From NCBI GenBank assembly GCA_947057505.1, contig CAMSEM010000065.1, positions 1 to 6,826 of the forward strand: a DNA stretch of 6,826 bases. Reading direction: 5' to 3'. The notes under the pieces are model-generated. The model was not told the origin of the DNA and searched no databases. It saw only the letters and a program-made list of their open reading frames with translations. Source of the DNA: an uncultured Clostridium sp. (GTDB lineage Bacteria; Bacillota; Clostridia; TANB77; CAG-508). The position numbers and the translations under genes are program-made. Shown here piece after piece: positions 1-6,823 of this stretch; the stretch's first letter is position 1, and each line of letters opens with the position of its first letter.

Positions 1-2
1 AA

Positions 3-107
3 AAAGTACAAAAGCTTATGCAAAACTTAGAAACCTATTATATGGCAAATCAAAGTGATAACCTATATTTTGCACTACTTCGGAGATTGCACTTCTGGTC
101 AAAATGA
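3..107 (+). CDS. 5'-partial segment of cyclic beta-1,2-glucan synthase (frame 3, start of GT84 domain)
   Basis: This is the incoming reading frame of the large synthase, open from the left edge of the window. It reads LETYYMANQSDNLYFALL, which matches the family's conserved stretch at the beginning of the GT84 catalytic domain (typically ..NLYFALLGD..). From position 81 this frame gives RRLHFWSK and then TGA at 105-107, which does not resemble the family, whereas frame 1 from 82 gives GDCTSGQNEKEPF, which does. The useful coding part is therefore 3-80, and translation has to move +1 at CTT CGG A to continue. No start codon is expected here: the true N-terminus, with the upstream membrane region, lies outside the window. 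Certain: the homology switches frame. Not certain: whether the ribosome bridges the switch, the gene is broken, or the base is an error. Confidence 0.8.
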   Translation, partial: KVQKLMQNLETYYMANQSDNLYFALLRRLHFWSK

Positions 108-3100
108 AAAAGAGCCTTTTGACAAAGAAGTAACGCTAGTAGGTGTGCAAGAAGCTCAAAGACTAAACCAAATATATGGTAAAAATGGAGAGTTTCCTAA
201 ATTTCACTTTTTATATAGAAAAAGAACATGGAATGCAAAAGAAGAATGTTACTTAGGTTGGGAAAGAAAAAGAGGATTATTAAACCAATTTAATGAATAC
301 ATTCTAGGAAAAGAAAAAAATGAATTTTTAGTCAACACAATTGAGCAATTTGTGCAAAACCAAAGCCAAACTTCAATACCTAAAATAAAATATATTATTA
401 CGCTAGATGCAGATACAAAGCTAACATTAGGAACTGGGCTAGAACTAATAGGAGCAATGGCACATATTTTAAATACACCAGAATTAAATGAGAAAAAGGA
501 CTGTGTGATAGAAGGGCATGCCCTCATACAACCAAGAGTTGGCATTTCGCTTTTAGAAGTACAAAAAAGTATTTTTACCAATATTTATGCTGGTTCTGGT
601 GGGAAAGATGCCTATACAAACGCCATTTCAGATATTTACCAAGATAATTTTGGAGAAGGAATTTTCACAGGAAAAGGAATTTATGATGTAGCTATATTTT
701 CTAAAGTATTAAACAACGAAATAGCAGAAAACACTGTACTTAGTCACGACTTATTAGAAGGAAGTTATTTAAGATGTGGACTTGCCACAGATATTATGCT
801 AATGGATGGGTTCCCAATCAATTATAGTAGCTTTAAAACAAGACTTCATAGATGGATTAGAGGAGACTGGCAAATTGTTAAATGGCTAGCCCCAACAATC
901 ATTAATAAAAAAAGTGAAAAAAAGAAAAACCCTTTAAATCCATTATCTAAATACAAAATTTTAGATAACTTGTTAAGAAGCCTGCAAGAACCGATGGTAG
1001 TACTGGTACTAATTTTTCTTGGTTTACTACACTTTATAGCAAATATAAAAATTGCACCAATTGTTATATTGGTTATTGTAGCTAGCATCATACCTAGCCT
1101 TTTAGAAATTATCAATCGTATTATCTTTAAAAAAGACCAAGAAACAGTGCAAAAAACATTTACCAAAAACATATCTGGTGTAAAAGCAAGTATAGTACGA
1201 GGAATATTAAGCCTAGCATGCCTTCCAGATAAAGCATATTTTAGTATGAATGCTTGCCTAAAAACAATCTATAGAATGGTAATTAGCAAAAAGCACTTTT
1301 TAGAATGGATGACAGCAGAAGAAGCAGAGAAAAATGCTAAAAAAGACTTAAAATCATATTACAAAAATATGATGCCAAATGTAATACTAGGCATACTTGC
1401 TATTATTTTACTAATTGTGATACCAAAAAATATTGGCAGTATATTCATCTTTTTACTTGCTATTTTATGGCTGATAGCACCAGCCATTATGTGTTATATT
1501 AGTAAAGAACAACAAGAAAAACCAAAATTAAATGAACTAACCAAACAAGAGCAAGAATATTTACTAGAAGTAGGCAAAAGAACATGGAAATATTTTAAAG
1601 ATCATATGAACCAACAAAATCACTTTCTACCACCAGACAATTACCAGGAAGACAGAAATCCTAAAATAGTAAATAGAACTTCACCTACCAATATTGGTTT
1701 AGGGTTACTTGCTGTAGTTTCTAGTTATGATTTAAAATATGAAAATTTAGAAAATACCATAAACCTTTTAGAAAAAATGTTAAATACCATCAGTAATTTA
1801 CCAAAATGGAATGGACATCTATATAACTGGTACAATTTGGAAAATTTAACTCCCTTAGTGCCAAGATACGTATCTTCTGTAGATAGTGGTAATTTAGTAG
1901 GGTATCTTTTTACCACCAAGCAATTTTTAAAAGAACAAGAAGAAAAAAACAAAGAAAAAGTGCAAGAACTAACCGAAATTATTGATAAACTAATTTTCGA
2001 AACTGATTTTTCAAAATTATATGATGAAAAAATAGGTCTATTTTCAATAGGATTTAATGTAGAGGAAAACAGTTTAACCGAATGTTATTATGACCTATTG
2101 GCATCTGAAGCAAGGCAAACAAGCTTAATAGCAATTGCCAAAAAAGATATACCAGTAAAGCACTGGAACAATTTAAGTAGAACGTTAACGATTTTAAATA
2201 AATATAAAGGACTTATCTCGTGGTCTGGAACTGCATTTGAATATCTAATGCCAAATATCAATATTCCAAGTTATCCAGGAAGTCTATTAGATGAATCACT
2301 ACAATTTATGATAATGAGTCAAAAAGAATATGCCAAAAAGTTAAATATTCCATGGGGCATTTCTGAATCTGCATTCCATTTAAAAGACTTGCACAATAAC
2401 TATCAATATAAAGCCTTTGGTATTCCATGGTTAGGTTTAAAAAGAGGACTAGGAGATGAAATGGTAGTATCTTCTTATGGTAGCATTATGGCTATTTTTA
2501 AGCAGCCAAAAGAAGTAATTTCTAACCTGCAAGAGCTAGAAAAACAAGGAATGTACCAAAAATATGGTTTTTACGAAGCAATCGACTACACGCCAACTAG
2601 ATTAAAAAAAGGTCAAGAGTATGCAGTAGTAAAAACTTATATGGCACACCATCAAGGATTAATTTTACTTGCTATTAATAATTTATTTTCAAACTGCATT
2701 TTGCAAAAAAGATTTATGGAAAATGTACCAATAAAAGCAGTAGACATTTTATTGCAAGAAAAAATGCCAGAAAATGTGATATTAACCAAAGAAGAAAAAG
2801 AAAAAGTTGAAAAAATAAAATATGTAGAAGACAGTAATTATATGCAAAGAGAAATTACCAAACCTCATACAAAGTTGCCACAGCTAAATTGTATATCTAG
2901 TAATGATTATACCATTATGATGGATGCAAAAGGTAGAGGGTACAGTAAATATAAAGATATTTTAATTCATCGTTATCATAAAAACGCAGATCAAGAACAA
3001 GGAATTTTCTTCTTTATTAAAAATGTAAAAAATAAAAGAATTTGGACAGCAAATAGCATGAGCTATTTGCAAAATGCAGATAAATATACCATGTACTTCA

Positions 3101-5811
3101 TGCCAGACCAAAATAAGATAGTAAGGCAAGATGGCAACATAGAAACTATTTTAAAAACAGCAATTAGCCCAAGCGATCCAATAGAATTAAGAAGCCTAGA
3201 ACTAATAAACCATGGAATAGAAGAAGAAACACTAGAAATTACAAGCTTTTTAGAACCAATTTTATCTACCTTAGCACAAGATACTAGTCATCCAGCCTTT
3301 CAAAATTTGTTTGTAAATTTTGAATTTAACGAAGAATTAGGTGCAATATTAATCAATAGAAATACAAGAAGTAATCAAGAAGAAAAAGTATTTTTAGGAG
3401 TTCAAATGATTAGCTCAAAGCAAACAATTGGAGAGCTAGAATATGAAATTGATAAAGAAAAATTTTATGGAAGAGATAATATTAATCTGCCAGATGCAGT
3501 ACTTTATTCAAAACCACTTAGCAAACAAATGGGGTATACCATAGACCCAATGATAGCATTAAAAAGAACAATCTCTATAAAGCCAGAAGAAAAAGTAACT
3601 TTAAGTTTAATCATAGCAGTAGGAGAAACCAAACAGAAAGTCATAGAATCTTTGCAAAAATTAACAGTGATAGAAACTATTAAGCATCAATATGAATTAG
3701 CAACCGCAAAAGCAGAAGCAGAAAATAGATATTTAGGAGTAAATGCAAAAAGATTAGAATTATACCAAAAAGTGTTAGGATATTTATATAGTAATAATCC
3801 ATTAAAAAAATTGCAATATCCACAACAAGTAGAGTTACAAGTAAATAAACTATGGCAATATGGCATTTCAGGCGACTTACCAATTCTACTAGTTAAAATC
3901 AAAGAAGTAGAAGAAATAGAAGTATTAGAAGAATTGTTAAAACTATATTACTACTTTTATATAAAAAATATTAGAATGGATTTAGTTATTTTAAATAAAG
4001 AAAAATATAGTTATCAAAGCCAGGTAAAAGATAGTATTTTTAATAGTATTTTAAATGAAAATATTAGCTATTTGCAAAATTGCAAAGGGGGTATCTTCAT
4101 TTTAGAAAATCTATCAGAGGAAGAAACCTACTTTTTAGAGTGCCGTGCCAATTTAAGTATAGATGCAAGCTATGGTAATGTATATCGCTATATAAAAGAA
4201 TTAGAAGAAGAATATATAGAAAATTTAAAAGAAATGCCAAAAGAAGAACAGGTATTAGTGGTAGAAGAAGGTACTCCAATTAGAGAAAAACTAAAAGACC
4301 TAAAATATTTTAATGAATATGGTGGTTTTTCAGAAGATGGAAAAGAATATTATATGAGGGTAAATAAACAAGAAAAATTACCAACAGTATGGAGCCATAT
4401 TTTAACTAACCAAGAATTTGGAACATTAACAACAGAAAGTATGGGAGGATATACTTGGCACAAAAATAGTCGTTTAAATAGAATCACCGCATGGCATAAC
4501 TTCCCAGTAGCAGATATTCCATCAGAAGTCATTTATATGCAAGATAAAGAAAGCAAAAAAACATGGTCAATGGGCTTAAACCCTTGCCCAGATGAAAATG
4601 ATTACTATATTACCTATGGCTTTGGATATGCTAAATATTGTCATAACAGTAAAGGATTAACACAAAAATTAGATATGTTTATTCCACTAAAAGATAATGT
4701 AAAAGTACAAATATTACAATTAGAAAATAATGAACTAAAAAAGAAAAGAATAAAATTAGTATATTATCTAAAACCAGTATTAGGAGAAGATGAATTAAGA
4801 AATGAAGGATATTTGAGCTTAAACTTTTACGAAAATGCAAATGTAGTTTGTATGCAAAATTTAAGTGCAGAGGAAGAATTTCATAATTTATTATTTGTAT
4901 CTTGTAGCGAAAAAATTACTTCTTATACTGGTAGTAAAGAAGACTTTATAGGAAAAGGAAACTTAAGTAATCCAGAGGCAATTCATCAAATAGAATTAAG
5001 CAAGCAAAATAGTTTGTGGCAGGAAGGCATTATAGCCATTCAATGTGAAGTAGAACTAGAAGCATTAGAAAGTAAAAAAGTTATTTTAACATTTGGAGTA
5101 GGAAATACCTTGCTAGAATGCCAAGATTTAGCTTATCAATATGCACATCTAGGAAAAGTACAAGAAGAATATGAAAAAACAAAAAAATATTGGAGTGAAC
5201 AAACTGAAAGAGTGCAAGTAACAACACCACTTGAATCCACCAATATTTTATTAAATGGCTGGCTTATTTATCAAGTTTTAGCATCTAGGTTATGGGGAAG
5301 AACAGGTTATTACCAATCAGGAGGAGCCTTTGGATTTAGAGACCAATTACAAGATACCCTTGCATTAAAATATGTAAATCCAGAATTTATGAAAAACCAA
5401 ATTATCAAACACAGTAAACACCAATTTTATGAAGGAGATGTAGAACATTGGTGGCACGAAGAAACAGGTAGAGGAATTAGAACAAAGTTTAGTGATGATA
5501 GACTATGGCTTGTATATATGGTAGAAGACTATTTGAACTTTACAGCAGATAGCAGCATTTTAGAAGAACAAGTACCCTATAGACAAGGAGAAAAGCTAGA
5601 GCCAGGTGTAGATGAAAAATATGATGTTTACCAAGAAAGTGAACAAAAGGAAAGTATTTATCAGCATTGTAAAAAGGCAATTGAAATATCATTAAACTTT
5701 GGCGAAAATGGAATACCAAAAATAGGATCAGGAGATTGGAATGATGGATTTAGCCAAGTAGGTAACTTGCGGAAAAGGAGAAAGCATATGGCTTGGATTT
5801 TTCCTATATGA
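55..5811 (+). CDS. Cyclic beta-1,2-glucan synthase, main segment (GT84 - membrane - cyclisation - beta-sandwich - GH94 N-terminal part)
   Basis: This is the central reading frame of a multidomain enzyme that makes cyclic beta-1,2-glucan from UDP-glucose at the cytoplasmic membrane. Domains in order are GT84 (DAD at 406-414, SHD at 742-750, RLHRW at 841-855), two pairs of hydrophobic helices (994-1113 and 1381-1500), a glycoamylase-like cyclisation domain (1531-2700), a beta-sandwich region (2881-3660), a linker with LWQYGISGDLP, and GH94 up to GSGDWNDGF (5728-5751). The nominal GTG start at 55 should not be trusted: it has no ribosome binding site, in-frame TAG lies at 28-30, and homology continues upstream in frame 3. 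Real homology runs 82-5769. Beyond that the frame gives RKRRKHMAWIFPI and stops, while the family sequence goes on in frame 2. No internal stop interrupts 1,896 codons, which argues against old decay. The symbols ndvB and cgs (or chvB) are used for proteobacterial homologues; I assign none here. Confidence 0.9.
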   Translation: MITYILHYFGDCTSGQNEKEPFDKEVTLVGVQEAQRLNQIYGKNGEFPKFHFLYRKRTWNAKEECYLGWERKRGLLNQFNEYILGKEKNEFLVNTIEQFVQNQSQTSIPKIKYIITLDADTKLTLGTGLELIGAMAHILNTPELNEKKDCVIEGHALIQPRVGISLLEVQKSIFTNIYAGSGGKDAYTNAISDIYQDNFGEGIFTGKGIYDVAIFSKVLNNEIAENTVLSHDLLEGSYLRCGLATDIMLMDGFPINYSSFKTRLHRWIRGDWQIVKWLAPTIINKKSEKKKNPLNPLSKYKILDNLLRSLQEPMVVLVLIFLGLLHFIANIKIAPIVILVIVASIIPSLLEIINRIIFKKDQETVQKTFTKNISGVKASIVRGILSLACLPDKAYFSMNACLKTIYRMVISKKHFLEWMTAEEAEKNAKKDLKSYYKNMMPNVILGILAIILLIVIPKNIGSIFIFLLAILWLIAPAIMCYISKEQQEKPKLNELTKQEQEYLLEVGKRTWKYFKDHMNQQNHFLPPDNYQEDRNPKIVNRTSPTNIGLGLLAVVSSYDLKYENLENTINLLEKMLNTISNLPKWNGHLYNWYNLENLTPLVPRYVSSVDSGNLVGYLFTTKQFLKEQEEKNKEKVQELTEIIDKLIFETDFSKLYDEKIGLFSIGFNVEENSLTECYYDLLASEARQTSLIAIAKKDIPVKHWNNLSRTLTILNKYKGLISWSGTAFEYLMPNINIPSYPGSLLDESLQFMIMSQKEYAKKLNIPWGISESAFHLKDLHNNYQYKAFGIPWLGLKRGLGDEMVVSSYGSIMAIFKQPKEVISNLQELEKQGMYQKYGFYEAIDYTPTRLKKGQEYAVVKTYMAHHQGLILLAINNLFSNCILQKRFMENVPIKAVDILLQEKMPENVILTKEEKEKVEKIKYVEDSNYMQREITKPHTKLPQLNCISSNDYTIMMDAKGRGYSKYKDILIHRYHKNADQEQGIFFFIKNVKNKRIWTANSMSYLQNADKYTMYFMPDQNKIVRQDGNIETILKTAISPSDPIELRSLELINHGIEEETLEITSFLEPILSTLAQDTSHPAFQNLFVNFEFNEELGAILINRNTRSNQEEKVFLGVQMISSKQTIGELEYEIDKEKFYGRDNINLPDAVLYSKPLSKQMGYTIDPMIALKRTISIKPEEKVTLSLIIAVGETKQKVIESLQKLTVIETIKHQYELATAKAEAENRYLGVNAKRLELYQKVLGYLYSNNPLKKLQYPQQVELQVNKLWQYGISGDLPILLVKIKEVEEIEVLEELLKLYYYFYIKNIRMDLVILNKEKYSYQSQVKDSIFNSILNENISYLQNCKGGIFILENLSEEETYFLECRANLSIDASYGNVYRYIKELEEEYIENLKEMPKEEQVLVVEEGTPIREKLKDLKYFNEYGGFSEDGKEYYMRVNKQEKLPTVWSHILTNQEFGTLTTESMGGYTWHKNSRLNRITAWHNFPVADIPSEVIYMQDKESKKTWSMGLNPCPDENDYYITYGFGYAKYCHNSKGLTQKLDMFIPLKDNVKVQILQLENNELKKKRIKLVYYLKPVLGEDELRNEGYLSLNFYENANVVCMQNLSAEEEFHNLLFVSCSEKITSYTGSKEDFIGKGNLSNPEAIHQIELSKQNSLWQEGIIAIQCEVELEALESKKVILTFGVGNTLLECQDLAYQYAHLGKVQEEYEKTKKYWSEQTERVQVTTPLESTNILLNGWLIYQVLASRLWGRTGYYQSGGAFGFRDQLQDTLALKYVNPEFMKNQIIKHSKHQFYEGDVEHWWHEETGRGIRTKFSDDRLWLVYMVEDYLNFTADSSILEEQVPYRQGEKLEPGVDEKYDVYQESEQKESIYQHCKKAIEISLNFGENGIPKIGSGDWNDGFSQVGNLRKRRKHMAWIFPI
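75..89 (+). other. +1 frame change 1 at CTT CGG A
   Basis: The codons are CTA CTT C GGA GAT. Reading CTA CTT, skipping C81 and continuing GGA GAT gives Leu-Leu-Gly-Asp, exactly the family pattern. Frame 1 is closed upstream by TAG 28-30 and frame 3 is closed downstream by TGA 105-107, so the shift must be within 31-104. The site is not a homopolymer. CTT before a poorly read arginine codon resembles the yeast Ty1 site (CUU AGG C) and the slippery CUU of bacterial prfB. Whether this is recoding, mutation or an error is open. Confidence 0.75.
994..1500 (+). other. Two pairs of predicted transmembrane helices flanking a cytosolic loop
   Basis: Hydrophobic runs of 17-22 residues are MVVLVLIFLGLLHFIANI (994-1047), IAPIVILVIVASIIPSLLEI (about 1051-1110), VILGILAIILLIVIPKN (1381-1431) and GSIFIFLLAILWLIAPAIM (about 1435-1491). 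The loop between the pairs holds charged residues and WMTAEEAEKNAKKDLKSYY. In this family helices after GT84 anchor the synthase and probably form part of the glucan conduit. Lysine and arginine residues flank the helices. Exact helix ends and orientation are inference. Confidence 0.8.
1531..2700 (+). other. Glycoamylase-like cyclisation (transglycosylation) domain, GH189/GH144-like
   Basis: This is the (alpha/alpha)6 domain that in characterised synthases joins the two ends of the linear beta-1,2-glucan into a ring. Landmarks are LTKQEQEYLLEVGKRTWKYF at the entry, FLPPDNYQEDRNP, RTSPTNIGLGLLA (from 1675), PRYVSSVDSGNLVGYLFTTK (from 1861), SGTAFEYLMP, PWGISESAF (2350-2376), YQYKAFGIPWLGLKRGL, YGFYEAIDYTPTR (2563-2601) and TYMAHHQGLILLAIN. 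Conserved acidic residues that could act in catalysis include the Glu at 2365-2367 and the Glu at 2575-2577; I cannot say which is the general acid. Every landmark I know for this domain is present and in frame 1, so it looks functional if translated. Confidence 0.78.
2881..4300 (+). other. Central beta-sandwich and linker region of the synthase
   Basis: The first part, SSNDYTIMMDAKGRGYSKYK to about 3660, matches the beta-sandwich module that precedes GH94-type domains (Glyco_transf_36 type). It includes RSLELINHGIEEETLEITSF and SHPAFQNLFV. The second part carries ELQVNKLWQYGISGDLPILL (about 3832-3891), a conserved block of the family, then an acidic, lower-complexity stretch rich in Glu and Lys. 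Its role is presumably structural or glucan binding; no catalytic residues are evident. The C-terminal linker (about 4200-4300) is the least conserved-looking part of the protein. Confidence 0.6.
5760..5776 (+). other. +1 frame change 2 at TTG CGG A
   Basis: The codons are GTA GGT AAC TTG C GGA AAA. Skipping C5770 gives Val-Gly-Asn-Leu-Gly-Lys, which continues as GESIWLGFFLYD, the expected GH94 sequence. Frame 2 is closed upstream by TAG 5759-5761 and frame 1 downstream by TGA 5809-5811, so the shift lies in 5762-5808. As at the first site the unread codon is CGG followed by A and the codon gained is GGA. A weak Shine-Dalgarno-like AGGT (5760-5763) lies just upstream, at a spacing broadly like that in prfB. 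TTG slips to TGC less well than CTT slips to TTC. Confidence 0.75.
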
Positions 5812-6694
5812 CATTTTGCAAAAATTTATCCCAATTTGTATAGAAAAAGAAGAGCCAGAAGTTGCAAAGCAGTATGAACAAATTGCAGAAAAATTAAAAA
5901 GAGCACTAAACAATCATGGTTGGGATGGTAGATGGTTCAAAAGAGCTTTTATGGATGATGGAAATGTATTAGGAAGTATGCAAAACGAAGAATGTAGAAT
6001 TGATAGCATTGCACAAAGCTGGAGCGTTATATCTGGTGCAGGAGATAATGATAAAAAATATATCTCTATGGAAAGCTTAGAAAATCATTTAGTAGATAAG
6101 GAAAATGGAATTATTAAACTACTAGATCCACCTTTTGAAAAAGGAATCTTAAACCCAGGATATATCAAAGCCTACTTACCAGGAACAAGAGAAAATGGTG
6201 GGCAATACACACATGGTAGCATATGGGCAATTATTGCACAAAGTATACTAGGGTTTGGCAATAAAGCAGGAGAATATTATCGTATGATAAATCCAATTGA
6301 ACATACCAGAACCAAAGAAGCAGCAGGAAAATATAAAGTAGAGCCATATGTCATTGCAGCAGACATTTATGGGAAAAAAAACTTAGCAGGAAGAGGTGGA
6401 TGGACTTGGTATACGGGCTCAGCTAGCTGGATGTACGAAGCGGGTATTAAATATTTGCTAGGGCTTAGAATAGAAAAAGGAAAGTTAAAACTAATGCCAT
6501 GTATTCCAAATGATTGGAAAGAATATACCATAAAATATAAATATGGTTCTAGCATTTACCATATTCGCATTCATAACCCATATGGAAAAGAAACAGGAGT
6601 AACCACTTTTAAACTAGATGGGCAAGAAATAGAACAAAAAGAAATTACACTTAATCCAAATGGAGGAGTGTATAATGTAGAAGTAGAAATGTAA
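5771..6694 (+). CDS. Cyclic beta-1,2-glucan synthase, C-terminal segment (rest of GH94 catalytic domain)
   Basis: This frame-2 segment of 307 residues is the direct continuation of the same protein. Starting at GGA 5771 it reads GKGESIWLGFFLYDILQKF, the usual continuation after the GH94 DWND motif. Later family landmarks are GGQYTHGSIWAI (6197-6232), KVEPYVIAADIY (about 6335-6370), and GRGGWTWYTGSASWMYEAG (about 6392-6448), then LMPCIPNDWKEY and a small C-terminal beta domain ending at TAA 6692-6694. It is not an independent gene: TTG 5816 is the first in-frame start, it lies inside a conserved helix, no ribosome binding site is suitably placed, and an isolated C-terminal half of an (alpha/alpha)6 barrel would not fold. 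TAG at 5759-5761 closes frame 2 upstream, so the +1 move must occur between 5762 and 5808. The natural point is CGG at 5770-5772. It lacks stops and further shifts, so it still looks constrained. Confidence 0.88.
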   Translation, partial: GKGESIWLGFFLYDILQKFIPICIEKEEPEVAKQYEQIAEKLKRALNNHGWDGRWFKRAFMDDGNVLGSMQNEECRIDSIAQSWSVISGAGDNDKKYISMESLENHLVDKENGIIKLLDPPFEKGILNPGYIKAYLPGTRENGGQYTHGSIWAIIAQSILGFGNKAGEYYRMINPIEHTRTKEAAGKYKVEPYVIAADIYGKKNLAGRGGWTWYTGSASWMYEAGIKYLLGLRIEKGKLKLMPCIPNDWKEYTIKYKYGSSIYHIRIHNPYGKETGVTTFKLDGQEIEQKEITLNPNGGVYNVEVEM

Positions 6695-6783
6695 GTGTAC
6701 TGGTTTTCGTGCCGCACTTTATATTGAGTAGCAACTTTTGAGCAACTGTAAAACTACGTTAATTTGTTTCCAAACACAGATAG
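6695..6783 (+). other. 3' untranslated spacer without a gene
   Basis: This is the short stretch between the TAA and the terminator. It has no credible reading frame. The first 25 bases are richer in G+C than the gene. It contains a direct repeat AGCAACT at 6730-6736 and 6741-6747, 11 bases apart, which I cannot tie to a function. Confidence 0.5.
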
Positions 6784-6823
6784 AAAGAAAGAACTTTAAA
6801 ATTTTAGAGTTCTTTCTTTTTTT
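6784..6823 (+). terminator. Strong Rho-independent terminator
   Basis: A perfect 12-bp stem pairs AAAGAAAGAACT (6784-6795) with AGTTCTTTCTTT (6808-6819). The 12 bases between can add a T-G pair and TAA/TTA pairs around an AATT loop, giving about 16 pairs. It ends in a run of seven T (6817-6823). It lies about 90 bases after the synthase stop and most simply ends that transcript. The A-rich left arm could also serve transcripts arriving from the right on the - strand. Confidence 0.88.

Larger units (their letters stand above)
3..990 (+). other. GT84 glucosyltransferase domain (5' part cut by window edge)
   Basis: This domain polymerises beta-1,2-linked glucose from UDP-glucose on the cytoplasmic face of the membrane. 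Visible GT-A type signatures are YIITLDADTKL with the metal/UDP-binding DxD at 406-414, GIFTGKGIYD near 658-687, VLSHDLLEG with a candidate catalytic-base aspartate at 748-750, and RLHRWIRGDWQ at 841-873, the counterpart of the (Q/R)xxRW motif of processive GT2-like synthases. FHFLYRKRTWNAKEECYLGW at about 202-261 matches the conserved family block following the domain start. All expected motifs are intact. The domain is crossed by the first frame change at about 81, so without a shift the reading would end at TGA 105-107 and none of these motifs would be made. Motif assignment is by recognition; the catalytic roles come from knowledge of the GT2/GT84 fold. Confidence 0.85.
4306..6694 (+). other. 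GH94 phosphorylase-like domain (chain-length control), split by the second frame change
   Basis: The N-terminal beta-sandwich starts at FNEYGGFSEDGKEYYMRV and contains TLTTESMGGYTWHKNSRLNR. The (alpha/alpha)6 barrel follows with GGAFGFRDQLQD (about 5323-5358), EGDVEHWWHEETGRGIRTKF (about 5431-5490) and GSGDWNDGF. In GH94 phosphorylases the second Asp of DWND, here 5743-5745, is the general acid, and it is intact. The barrel continues in frame 2 with GKGESIWLG, YTHGSIW and GRGGWTWYTGSASWMYEAG. In cyclic glucan synthases this domain shortens the linear chain by phosphorolysis before cyclisation. The frame change lies 24 bases after the acid codon; ending there would remove roughly half of the barrel, including the histidine/serine region likely to hold phosphate. 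A product lacking this half might still synthesise and cyclise but lose size control; that is inference. Confidence 0.82.

Noticed and set aside
55..57. GTG as the start codon of the long reading frame
   Set aside because: There is no ribosome binding site, homology continues upstream in frame 3, and the protein would begin inside the GT84 domain. It is simply the first start-like codon after TAG 28-30.
105..107. TGA read as an amino acid instead of a frame change at site 1
   Set aside because: Reading through TGA in frame 3 gives sequence unlike the family, while frame 1 matches at once after position 81. Recoding of TGA would not restore homology.
3680..4532. Several short open frames on the - strand in the middle of the gene
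   Set aside because: They lie opposite well-conserved coding sequence, are leucine/isoleucine-rich as expected from the complement of Glu/Lys-rich coding, and have no recognisable product.
5775..5811. AGGAG followed by ATG at 5788, looking like a translation start
   Set aside because: The purine run is the coding of Gly-Lys-Gly-Glu-Ser in frame 2, and the ATG opens only a seven-codon frame ending at 5811. No gene follows in that frame.
6728..6757. Direct repeat AGCAACT and a possible GTAG/CTAC pairing in the 3' spacer
   Set aside because: The repeat is only seven bases and the pairing four, with nothing nearby to suggest an attachment site, operator or RNA element.
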